Assembly (NCBI RefSeq): GCF_002007205.1
Contig: NZ_LAZS01000006.1
Location: 1,025,501 to 1,089,500, forward strand
Reading direction: 5' to 3'
DNA length: 64,000 bases
Origin: Ensifer adhaerens
GTDB lineage: Bacteria; Pseudomonadota; Alphaproteobacteria; Rhizobiales; Rhizobiaceae
Shown in pieces: positions 56,666 through 64,000 of this stretch (position 1 is the stretch's first letter; the number at the start of each line of letters is the position of its first letter). The notes beneath the pieces are model-generated. The model saw only the letters and a list, made by a program, of their open reading frames with translations, had not been told where the DNA came from and ran no database searches. The position numbers and the translations under genes are program-made.

Positions 56666-58197
56666 TCTGCGGCCTCCTTGCGGCCTTCAACGCCGGCCAT
56701 CAGCAGGCCGAGTTCGCCTTCTGTCGCGTCCGGTCCACGTTCACCGACCACACGGCCGGCGAACATGACCAGGATACGGTCCGACAGGGCGCGGATTTCA
56801 TCGAGTTCGACGGAGACCAGGAGGACAGCCATGCCCTGGTCGCGCATCTCGATGATCCGTCTATGGATGAATTCGATGGCGCCGACATCGACGCCGCGCG
56901 TCGGCTGGCCGATGATCAGGACATCGGGGCCGCGCTCCATTTCGCGCGCCAGCACGATCTTCTGCTGGTTGCCACCGGAAAAGTTGGCGGTCTTCAGCCG
57001 CGGATTCGGTGGGCGGATGTCGTATTCGGCGATGCGCTTCTCGGCATCCTTGCGGATCGCGTCGACGTTCAGGAAGACGCCGTTGAGGTAGCGCTTGTCG
57101 TGGTGGTAGCCGAGGATCGCGTTTTCGCATTCCTCGAACTTCAGGACGAGACCCACATGGTGGCGGTCTTCCGGCACATGGGCGAGACCACGATTACGCA
57201 GTTCGGAGGGATCGGCGCGGCCGGTGACCTCGATGGGCTTGCCGTTCAGAAGCACGGAACCCGACACAGCACGGCGAATGCCGGAGATCGCTTCGAGCAG
57301 TTCGGACTGGCCGTTGCCAGCAACACCGGCGATGCCGACGATCTCGCCCGCCTTCAGGTTGAAGGAGACGTTGTCGACCATGGTGACGCCGCGGCCGTCC
57401 TTGACCGTCAGGCCTTCGACCGCAAGCTTCACCTCACCGGGCTTGGCCTCGCCCTTTTCGACACGCAGCAAGACGCGACGACCGACCATGAGCTCGGCAA
57501 GCTCTTCCACCGAGGTCTCGGCCGTCGTGCGCGTCGCCACCATCTCGCCGCGGCGCATGACCGAGACCTCGTCTGTGATCGCCATGATCTCGCGCAGCTT
57601 GTGGGTGATGAGGATGACGGTCTTGCCCTGGTTCTTCAGCTGTCCGAGGACGCGGAAGAGGTGATCGGCCTCGGCCGGCGTCAACACGCCTGTCGGTTCG
57701 TCCAAGATGAGGATATCGGCCCGGCGATAGAGCGCCTTCAGGATCTCGACGCGCTGCTGCAAGCCAACGGGCAATTCCTCGATGACGGCATCCGGATCGA
57801 CTTCCAGCGCATATTCGCGCTCCAGCCGCTTCAGTTCGACGCGCGCCTTGGCGATGCCCTTGTTGAGGATCTGGCTATCCTCGGCGCCGAGCATGATGTT
57901 TTCGAGCACCGTGAAATTCTCGACCAGCATGAAGTGCTGGTGGACCATGCCGATGCCGGCGGCGATCGCGGCATTCGGATCGCGGATGGCGACGGGTTTT
58001 CCGTCGACGAGGATTTCACCGCTATCGGCCTGATAGAAGCCGTAGAGGATCGACATCAGGGTCGATTTTCCCGCACCGTTTTCGCCGATGATGCCGTGGA
58101 TCGTCCCTTTTCGGACCTTTAGATTGATGTTCTTGTTGGCGTGGACCGGACCGAAACTCTTGTCGATCCCACGCAGCTCGATGGCAATATTGTCCAT
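56662..58197 (-). CDS. Nucleoside ABC transporter ATPase (two domains)
   Basis: A 511-residue sugar/nucleoside-type tandem ATPase (YufO/NupO-like). The first domain has Walker A GENGAGKSTLM and Walker B ILILDEPTGVL. The second domain has a degenerate P-loop (GVAGNGQSELLE) and FSGGNQQKIVL as signature, which is normal for this class. It is the first gene of the leftward salvage operon. No BmpA-type binding lipoprotein gene lies next to it. Confidence 0.95.
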   Translation of the reverse strand: MDNIAIELRGIDKSFGPVHANKNINLKVRKGTIHGIIGENGAGKSTLMSILYGFYQADSGEILVDGKPVAIRDPNAAIAAGIGMVHQHFMLVENFTVLENIMLGAEDSQILNKGIAKARVELKRLEREYALEVDPDAVIEELPVGLQQRVEILKALYRRADILILDEPTGVLTPAEADHLFRVLGQLKNQGKTVILITHKLREIMAITDEVSVMRRGEMVATRTTAETSVEELAELMVGRRVLLRVEKGEAKPGEVKLAVEGLTVKDGRGVTMVDNVSFNLKAGEIVGIAGVAGNGQSELLEAISGIRRAVSGSVLLNGKPIEVTGRADPSELRNRGLAHVPEDRHHVGLVLKFEECENAILGYHHDKRYLNGVFLNVDAIRKDAEKRIAEYDIRPPNPRLKTANFSGGNQQKIVLAREMERGPDVLIIGQPTRGVDVGAIEFIHRRIIEMRDQGMAVLLVSVELDEIRALSDRILVMFAGRVVGERGPDATEGELGLLMAGVEGRKEAAE

Positions 58198-58330
58198 ATT
58201 GGCCTTGCGATCCCCAAACTGGCCCGCTTCGGCATTCTTCCCAGAAACCGTGCCGGCGATTTTTTTACCATTTGGTCTAAGTTTATCATCGATTTTTCGG
58301 GGCGAAAGCCCTCAACCGTGATCTCCTTAT

Positions 58331-58356
58331 ACTCTCATCAGATCGCTGGTGAGAGT
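58331..58356. promoter_or_regulatory. Inverted repeat upstream of the nucleoside transport operon
   Basis: ACTCTCATCA (58331-58340), GATCGC, TGGTGAGAGT (58347-58356): 9 of 10 positions are symmetric. It is about 135 bases upstream of the ATPase start, within the 245-base gap. It could be an operator or an RNA hairpin in the leader. No regulator is identified. Confidence 0.45.
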
Positions 58357-58387
58357 CCAGCGTGAATATACACAGGCACTTGGACGC

Positions 58388-58418
58388 GAAAAACCGGCGA
58401 CAACGGGTGCCGCCGGTT
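58388..58418 (-). terminator. Terminator after the zntA-type ATPase
   Basis: On the - strand AACCGGCG, a loop, CGCCGGTT then TTT (58418 down to 58388). It is 25 bases downstream of the ATPase stop at 58443. Confidence 0.75.
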
Positions 58419-58442
58419 CTCTTCTTGGGAGGCCTGGATGGT

Positions 58443-60773
58443 TCAGGCAGCGCGCACGGGGCGAAGCAGCCTGAGCGCGTTCATCGTGACAAGCACGGTG
58501 GCGCCGGTGTCGGCAAGGATGGCCGGCCAAAGGCCGGTGACGCCGATGATCGTTGTCACCAGGAAGACAGCCTTCAGGCCGAGCGCGATAGTGATGTTCT
58601 GGACGATGTTGCGCATGGTCGAGCGGGAGAGCCGGATCATCGCCGCCACATCGCCCACCCGGCCATGTAAAACGGCCGCATCCGCCGTTTCCAGCGCCAC
58701 GTCCGTGCCGCCGCCCATGGCGATGCCGATATCGGCAGCCGCCAGCGCCGGCGCGTCGTTGATGCCGTCACCGATCTTGGCGACGTTGAAGCCTTCCGCC
58801 TTCAATTCGCGCACGATGCGCTGCTTGTCCTCGGGCAGCAGCTCGGCGCGAACCTCCATGCCGAACTGGCGGCCGATCGCTTCGGCCGTGCGGCGGTTGT
58901 CGCCGGTGAGCATGACAACGCGCAGGCCGGCATCGGTCAGTGCTTTCACACCCACCGCCGCATCCGGCCGCGGTTCGTCGCGCATGGCGATGGCGCCGGC
59001 GATGTGGCCCCCGGCCACCAGCACCGAAACCGTCTTGCCTTCGTCGTTGAGGGCGGCGACGCGCGCCTTTTCCTCCGCCGTCATGGGCGCGCGCTCGGCG
59101 GCGGCCTTGGGCGAGCCGAAGAACAGCGCGATGCCTTCGACGGTGCCTTCGAGCCCTTTGCCGCCGACCGCATTCACGGTTGCGATACTGGGAATGGCGA
59201 CCCCATCGGCCGTGCTGCGCTCCAGGATGGCACGGGCAAGCGGATGGCTGGAGCCCTGCTCAAGTGCTGCCGCCAGGCGCAAGACCTCAGCCTGCGACCG
59301 GCCGAAGCCGACGATATCGGTCACCTGCGGTTTGCCCTCGGTGAGCGTTCCGGTCTTGTCGAAGGCGGCGGCCGTGACCTTGCCGACATTCTCCAGCACG
59401 GCGCCGCCCTTCATCAGCAGCCCGCGCCTTGCGCCGGACGAAAGGCTGGCGGCGATCGCCGCTGGCGTCGAGATGACCAGCGCACAGGGGCAGCCGATCA
59501 AGAGGATCGCGAGACCCTTGTAGATCCACTCATCCCAGGAGCCGCCCCAGAGAAGCGGCGGAAGCACGGCAACCAGCGCCGCAACGACGACGACACCCGG
59601 CGTATAGTAGCGGGAGAAACGGTCGATGAAGCGCTCGGTCGGTGCCTTGCTTTCCTGCGCCTCCTCCACCATGCGGACGATGCGCGCGATGGTGTTGTCG
59701 GCAGCGGCGGCCGTGACCCGGACGCGCAGCGCGCCGGAGCCATTGACAGTACCCGCAACCACGGTGTCATCGACTTCCTTGCGCACCGGCGTGCTCTCTC
59801 CGGTCACCGGCGCTTCGTCGACAGCGCTTTCACCGGACAGAATGACGCCATCGGCCGGGATACGGTCGCCGGGGCGTACGAGAATGACGGCGCCGACGCG
59901 GAGCGCCTCGGCGGTCACTTCGTCCAGCCGGCCATCGCGTTCGACAAAGGCGGATTTCGGGACAAGTGCCGTCAGCGACTGGATGCTGGCGCGGGCCTTG
60001 CCGGCGGCCACGCCTTCCAACAACTCGCCGATCAGGAACAGCAGCACGACCATGGCCGCCTCTTCCGTCGCACCGATGAAGACCGCGCCGACGGCGGCGA
60101 TCGTCATCAGCATCTCGATCGAAAAGGGCGTGCCCATGGTCGCGGCAGCAAAGGCGCGGCGCGCAATCGGCAGGAGACCGACGAGCATGGCCAGCGTGAA
60201 GATCCAGGGCTCGGTCGCCGGAATCGTCTTGCCGACGGCATAGGCGGCGATCAGCGCAAGGCCGCTGGCGATCGTCAGCTTGCCCTTGCCCGATTTCCAC
60301 CAGGGACCGCTCGTCGGGCCATGGTCGTGGCCGTGCAGCCCCATCGCCGCTGCCGCGGTCTCGCCCTTCTGGCCGGTGTTGCCCGCGTGATCACGGGCGT
60401 CGTCACCGTGTCGATGCCCATGATCATGGGCATGATCGTGAGCGTGACTGTGACCGTCGTCATTGTGGTCGTGGTCATGGTGGTGATCATGATCGTGAGC
60501 GTGCCCGGAGCAGACATGTGCCGCTTTCCGCTCCGGCGCCTGGCCGGACTTGATCGGATGCAGGCGATAACCGAGTTTTCCGACCTTGCTCACAATGGAG
60601 GTCGCCAGATCGTTCTCATCGGCAAACCTGACCGACATGGTGCCCGCCGATACCGAAACCGACACGTCCTCGACGCCCGAAAGCCTGCGCACCGCCGTAT
60701 CGATCTTGGACGCGCAGGACGCGCAATCCATGCCTTCGACGCGATAACGGGCTTCCCGAATAGTGCTCGCCAT
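58443..60773 (-). CDS. zntA: Zn/Cd/Pb-transporting P1B-type ATPase
   Basis: A 776-residue heavy-metal exporter. The N-terminal metal-binding domain has GMDCASC (Cys17, Cys20), followed by a His/Asp-rich stretch (about residues 86-129, 18 histidines) that probably buffers zinc. The membrane part contains the CPC motif (IGCPCALVIS) typical of Zn/Cd pumps. The catalytic Asp is in DKTGTLTEGKP and the hinge in GDGINDAPALAAAD. It pumps divalent cations out of the cytoplasm. A MerR-type promoter lies upstream. Confidence 0.95.
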   Translation of the reverse strand: MASTIREARYRVEGMDCASCASKIDTAVRRLSGVEDVSVSVSAGTMSVRFADENDLATSIVSKVGKLGYRLHPIKSGQAPERKAAHVCSGHAHDHDHHHDHDHNDDGHSHAHDHAHDHGHRHGDDARDHAGNTGQKGETAAAAMGLHGHDHGPTSGPWWKSGKGKLTIASGLALIAAYAVGKTIPATEPWIFTLAMLVGLLPIARRAFAAATMGTPFSIEMLMTIAAVGAVFIGATEEAAMVVLLFLIGELLEGVAAGKARASIQSLTALVPKSAFVERDGRLDEVTAEALRVGAVILVRPGDRIPADGVILSGESAVDEAPVTGESTPVRKEVDDTVVAGTVNGSGALRVRVTAAAADNTIARIVRMVEEAQESKAPTERFIDRFSRYYTPGVVVVAALVAVLPPLLWGGSWDEWIYKGLAILLIGCPCALVISTPAAIAASLSSGARRGLLMKGGAVLENVGKVTAAAFDKTGTLTEGKPQVTDIVGFGRSQAEVLRLAAALEQGSSHPLARAILERSTADGVAIPSIATVNAVGGKGLEGTVEGIALFFGSPKAAAERAPMTAEEKARVAALNDEGKTVSVLVAGGHIAGAIAMRDEPRPDAAVGVKALTDAGLRVVMLTGDNRRTAEAIGRQFGMEVRAELLPEDKQRIVRELKAEGFNVAKIGDGINDAPALAAADIGIAMGGGTDVALETADAAVLHGRVGDVAAMIRLSRSTMRNIVQNITIALGLKAVFLVTTIIGVTGLWPAILADTGATVLVTMNALRLLRPVRAA

Positions 60774-60800
60774 AACCTGCTCCTTGCAAATTCTGAAGCA

Positions 60801-60831
60801 AGGCTACGACCTCTAGCAACTAGAGCTACAA
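60801..60831 (-). promoter_or_regulatory. MerR-type promoter/operator of the zntA-type ATPase
   Basis: On the - strand, -35 TTGTAG (60831-60826) and -10 TAGCCT (60806-60801) are separated by exactly 19 bases. The spacer contains a perfect palindrome CTCTAG-TTG-CTAGAG (60825-60811). A long spacer with a central dyad is the hallmark of MerR-family activation (ZntR/CadR/PbrR type). The ATPase ATG follows about 28 bases later. Confidence 0.8.
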
Positions 60832-60868
60832 GGCCAAATTGCTGCCTGAATGCAGATTTTTTGGCGAA

Positions 60869-62287
60869 TTATCGCGACAGGAAGCGGATGACCCAGTCGG
60901 CAATGCCCCGATAGGGCGGCTTCACCAGGTCGCTCGGCGCCGGATCAAGTTTTCTCAAGACCGGCATCGCCTCGGAGAAGGTCCGGAAACCGTCGCGCCC
61001 GTGATAGTGGCCCATGCCGCTGGCGCCGACGCCTCCGAAAGGCAGGTCATTGCAGCCGAACTGGTAGAGCGTGTCGTTGACGCAAACCCCGCCTGCAACA
61101 ACACGTGACAGGACGGCCTCGATCTCAGCGTTGTCGCGACTGAAGCAATAAAGTGCAAGCGGGCGGTCGCGACCGAGCACATAGGCTATAGCCTCCTCGA
61201 TGGAAGCGCAACTGACGATGGGAAGAATCGGCCCAAAAATTTCTTCGGCCATGACGGCGCTGTCGCGGTCCGGATTGAGGACCAGGGTTGGCGGCAGGAT
61301 GCGCGGACGCGCCGCGGTGCCCTCTGTGCCTTCGAGAAGGGGAACGACCTTATGGCCGCGCGCCTCGGCATCCGCAATCAGCCGCTTCAGGCGCTCGTGC
61401 TGGCCGTCATTGATGATCGACGTGTAATCGTTAAGGCCGCGCTTCGAACGATAACGGGCTGCGATTTCCCGTTTCAGCAAGTCGATGAAGGCGTCGCGCT
61501 TGCCTTCATGGATCAGGACATAGTCGGGCGCGATACAGGTCTGCCCGGCATTGAAGAACTTGCCGGTTGCGATGCGTGTGGCGGCCTTGGCCAGATCCGC
61601 GGCTTCGCCGACGATTGCCGGCGATTTGCCGCCGAGCTCCAGCGTGACGGGCGTCAGGTTCAGCGCGGCCGCCGCCATCACCTTGCGGCCGACGGCGGTC
61701 GAGCCGGTGAAGAACAGATGATCGAAGGGCAGTGCCGAGAAGGCGGCCGAAAGCTCCGCCGACCCGAGTGCGACCGCCACCCGCGTCTCGGGAAAGACTT
61801 CGGCAAGCAGCGAGCGAAGGAATTCCGCGGTGCGCGGCGTGTGTTCGGCCGGCTTCAGGTGCACGTGGTTGCCGGCTGCGATCGCCGCCACCAGCGGGGC
61901 AAGCGCCAGGTTGACCGGATAGTTCCACGGCGAAATGATGCCGACGACACCGAGCGGCACGAAGCGCACTTCGGCCTTCGCCGGCCATAGCTTCCAGCCG
62001 GCTTTTCGCCGTTCCGGCCGAACCCAATGGTTGAGCTTCGCCAGCGTGTGGTCGATTTCCGAGAGCACGACGCCACCTTCGCCAAGCAATGTCTCATGCC
62101 GCGCGCGATGGCCGAAATCCTGATCGATCGCCTGGCACATCTCCTCCATGCGGGTGCGCAGGCGATCCCTGAGCCGGCTCAGGTCCGCGCGGCGCTGCTC
62201 GACGGACGGCCGATTGTCGCGCCAGGCCGCACGCAGGCGGTCGAAGGTGGCACGAAGGTCTGAAGAGTTGTCAGCGGAGGTGATCAT
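60869..62287 (-). CDS. Coniferyl-aldehyde-dehydrogenase-type aldehyde dehydrogenase
   Basis: A 472-residue NAD(P)-dependent aldehyde dehydrogenase starting at MITSADNSSDLRATFDRL (62287). The catalytic Glu is in LELGGKSPAIVG and the nucleophile Cys in FFNAGQTCIAPDYVL, near residue 250. The protein belongs to the CALDH-like class. Aromatic or long-chain aldehydes are likely substrates; lignin-related aldehydes are only a guess. Its 5' end overlaps the lysoplasmalogenase 3' end by 17 bases. Confidence 0.9.
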   Translation of the reverse strand: MITSADNSSDLRATFDRLRAAWRDNRPSVEQRRADLSRLRDRLRTRMEEMCQAIDQDFGHRARHETLLGEGGVVLSEIDHTLAKLNHWVRPERRKAGWKLWPAKAEVRFVPLGVVGIISPWNYPVNLALAPLVAAIAAGNHVHLKPAEHTPRTAEFLRSLLAEVFPETRVAVALGSAELSAAFSALPFDHLFFTGSTAVGRKVMAAAALNLTPVTLELGGKSPAIVGEAADLAKAATRIATGKFFNAGQTCIAPDYVLIHEGKRDAFIDLLKREIAARYRSKRGLNDYTSIINDGQHERLKRLIADAEARGHKVVPLLEGTEGTAARPRILPPTLVLNPDRDSAVMAEEIFGPILPIVSCASIEEAIAYVLGRDRPLALYCFSRDNAEIEAVLSRVVAGGVCVNDTLYQFGCNDLPFGGVGASGMGHYHGRDGFRTFSEAMPVLRKLDPAPSDLVKPPYRGIADWVIRFLSR

Positions 62288-62978
62288 CGGTCGAGCGGGC
62301 AAAGAGCCATTGGGCGGCATAATAGGTGCCGAGCACCCAGAGCGCGTTGAACGGGATTGCGAAGCGGAAACGGCCATAGGCGAGAATGCTGTCGCTGATC
62401 AGGAACAACAGGCCGCCATAGGCGGCGAGCCGTGCAGCCATTGCCTCAGGCGTTCCCGAAAGCTGTCGGGCGCGGGAAATGGCCTGGGCTGCCATGGCGC
62501 CAAGCGCCAGCGCGTAGATGATGACGGGAATGCGCATTTCCGCAGGAAGCGAGGTCCAGAGCCCACCGACAACGGCGAGCGCAACGAGGGCAAAGGCCGC
62601 GAAGATACCTTTGCTTTCGGCAAATTTGGCATCACGGGTGAGCGCATAGATATAGGCGCAATGGGTCAGCAGGAAGCAGACAAGGCCCGCCAGGAAATAA
62701 TCACCCGGCAGCATGAGGAAGATGTCGCCGGCTGCCGCGAAGACGAGGCCGATGGCGACCGCCCAGGCGTAGGCGCTGGGTGCTTGGGAGATCGTTCGCA
62801 ACACCGCGACCAGAAGCAACAGGGTCGCCGTCGGTTTCGTCAGATAATGCAGCCAGCGCCAGAAAGAATCGTCCGAGGCGGAAAGCAGGCTGCCGAGGAT
62901 TGCCAGGCCGGCACAGACAAAAAAAAGCGCGTAGGCGGGTCGATTTCGCTGAACTTGCAAGGTTCCCTCATAACTCAT
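62271..62978 (-). CDS. YhhN-family lysoplasmalogenase-like membrane protein
   Basis: A 235-residue multi-pass membrane protein starting at MSYEGTLQVQRNRPAY (62978), with about eight hydrophobic segments. The YhhN/TMEM86 family cleaves vinyl-ether lysophospholipids in animals; the bacterial role is less clear. The overlap with the aldehyde dehydrogenase gene is notable, because lysoplasmalogenase releases a fatty aldehyde. Confidence 0.85.
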   Translation of the reverse strand: MSYEGTLQVQRNRPAYALFFVCAGLAILGSLLSASDDSFWRWLHYLTKPTATLLLLVAVLRTISQAPSAYAWAVAIGLVFAAAGDIFLMLPGDYFLAGLVCFLLTHCAYIYALTRDAKFAESKGIFAAFALVALAVVGGLWTSLPAEMRIPVIIYALALGAMAAQAISRARQLSGTPEAMAARLAAYGGLLFLISDSILAYGRFRFAIPFNALWVLGTYYAAQWLFARSTDDHLR

Positions 62979-63193
62979 GCAGCACCACTCCCCGCCGCGT
63001 CCGAGCCGCGTTTCGACTCTGTTTTCGGTAACGGCGATAGTTTCTATTTTTACGCGATTGTCCAGCGCAGCCGCACGACATCGAGAGCGGCCACGTTTTC
63101 CTGACGGTACGTGACTCCAGATCGTCCTTGTCATGAACCGCTTTTTTCACACCCGGATTGCCCCTTTGCCGGCGGCTGTCCCATAGTGCTTTG

Positions 63194-63925
63194 ATGACCA
63201 CCAGTCCCGCCAAGCGGCCGCGACCAAAGTCGGCGCCCGAGCTTCTGTTGCTGCACGCCTTGCCGCTCGACGGCTCGATGTGGGCAGAGCAGATGCGTCT
63301 CCTGCCGGGTGCATCCCATGCGCCAAGCCTCTATTGCGCAGGCGAGACCCTTCACGACTGGGCGCGGGCCGCGCTCGAACCGGTCAAGGGCGACAACATC
63401 ATCGTGGTCGGCTGTTCCGTCGGCGGATCCTGCGCACTCGAGGTCGCGATGATCGCGCCCGAACGGGTATCTTCTCTCGTGCTCATTGGCACGAAAGCGA
63501 GACATCGGCCCGATCCGGCTTTCCACACACGCGCTCTTCGGGTGATCGAGGAGCATGGCCTGGAGGCGGCCTGGGAAACCTACTGGGCGCCGTTGTTCTC
63601 ACGCGCCACGAGCGCCGCCGTGATCGACCAGGCGAAGAAGATGGCACTGCGGCATTCACCCGGTGAGATCGCCCGCGGGGTCAGCGTGTTCCACACGAGA
63701 CCGAGCCGGGATGATTGCCTCTGCGCGTTTCCCGGCCGAATCACGATCGTCAGCGGTGGGGACGACATCGCTCCCGGGCCAAAGATCAGCGCCTCCCAGG
63801 CGGAAGCCGCCCTCGATGGGCATCTGCGTATCATCCCCGATTGCGGTCATTATGTTCCCTTGGAGCGGCCCGATGCGCTCAATCGAATTCTGGCTGAGGT
63901 GATCGCGGCGCAGCGGCAAGAGTGA
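63194..63925 (+). CDS. Alpha/beta-hydrolase family protein
   Basis: A 243-residue serine hydrolase starting at MTTSPAKRPRPK (63194). The nucleophile elbow is GCSVGGSC near residue 76, an Asp lies in SGGDDIAPG near 196 and the His is in PDCGHYVPLERP near 221. The lid region is about 110-160. The substrate is unknown; esterase, lipase or lactonase roles are possible. Confidence 0.88.
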   Translation: MTTSPAKRPRPKSAPELLLLHALPLDGSMWAEQMRLLPGASHAPSLYCAGETLHDWARAALEPVKGDNIIVVGCSVGGSCALEVAMIAPERVSSLVLIGTKARHRPDPAFHTRALRVIEEHGLEAAWETYWAPLFSRATSAAVIDQAKKMALRHSPGEIARGVSVFHTRPSRDDCLCAFPGRITIVSGGDDIAPGPKISASQAEAALDGHLRIIPDCGHYVPLERPDALNRILAEVIAAQRQE

Positions 63926-64000
63926 TAAGCACTTGGTGTTGTGCTGGCGCCGAGCGCGCTTCGCGCTGGTTGGGCCTTGCTTTGTTACCCCAGAACGTCA
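63926..64000. other. Right-edge tail with a short inverted repeat
   Basis: AGCGCG (63953-63958), CTT, CGCGCT (63962-63967) form a small hairpin 27 bases after the hydrolase stop. There is no T run. The rest shows nothing and runs off the window. Confidence 0.3.

Noticed and set aside
59004..60914. 636-codon open frame antisense to zntA
   Set aside because: Overlaps a P-type ATPase with all motifs intact; the translation of the other strand is compositionally random.

Overview
The window is 64 kb of a GC-rich alphaproteobacterial chromosome. Gene content and protein sequences point to Rhizobiales, most likely a Sinorhizobium/Ensifer relative. Supporting signs are an alphaproteobacterial heat-shock promoter in front of dnaK, a DUF47 (orfA)-pit pair with a Pho box, a yejABEF operon, and a complete cpa/tad Flp-pilus locus close to deoB-add-upp and a zntA-type ATPase. 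No rRNA, tRNA, CRISPR array, prophage, transposase or other mobile element was seen. Coding density is high and no gene-free stretch exceeds about 300 bases.

Layout, left to right. (1) 1-4.5 kb: the 3' end of a class A penicillin-binding protein, then dnaK and dnaJ, each with a clear terminator. (2) 4.5-9.5 kb: an uncharacterised DUF1326-DUF2182 metal-type pair, a divergent SDR/LysR pair, and a serine beta-lactamase-like hydrolase. (3) 9.6-13.9 kb: the orfA-pit phosphate uptake operon with a Pho box, then recF, a MoeB/ThiF-like E1 enzyme and a GNAT acetyltransferase. (4) 13.9-20.2 kb: a 2-hydroxyacid dehydrogenase, an SH3 protein, adenosine kinase, a VOC protein divergent from a TetR regulator with twin operators, nth, a DUF2244 protein and an Ada-like methyltransferase. 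(5) 20.2-26.3 kb, all leftward: gpmA, dapB, an MsbA-like ABC exporter, glk, mgsA and mepA. (6) 26.6-36.3 kb: yejABEF and a GhrA-like reductase rightward, facing an M17 aminopeptidase - MarR - NlpC/P60 operon. (7) 36.3-48.3 kb: the tad pilus locus. tadD reads rightward, tadC-tadB-cpaF-cpaE-cpaD-cpaC-cpaB-cpaA-pilA leftward, and a CpaC-N-like protein plus two TadE-like pseudopilins rightward. (8) 48.4-58.2 kb: nucleoside salvage. deoB-add-upp reads rightward, and deoA-punA-cdd with a three-gene BmpA-type nucleoside ABC transporter reads leftward. (9) 58.4-64 kb: a Zn/Cd P-type ATPase with a MerR-type promoter, a coniferyl-aldehyde-type dehydrogenase, a YhhN lysoplasmalogenase and an alpha/beta hydrolase.

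Three blocks look functionally coherent. In the nucleoside block, import, deamination, phosphorolysis and pentose-phosphate isomerisation are all encoded, but the substrate-binding lipoprotein is absent. In the peptide/murein block, MepA can release murein fragments, YejABEF can import peptides, and the M17 and NlpC/P60 enzymes are plausible processors. In the pilus block, nearly every Tad component is present except a TadG with a vWA domain. The rest is ordinary core metabolism. I found no clear new multi-gene defence or mobile system. The best leads are the DUF1326/DUF2182 cysteine/methionine-rich pair, the stand-alone secretin N-domain protein in the pilus locus, and several well-formed operators with no adjacent dedicated regulator.
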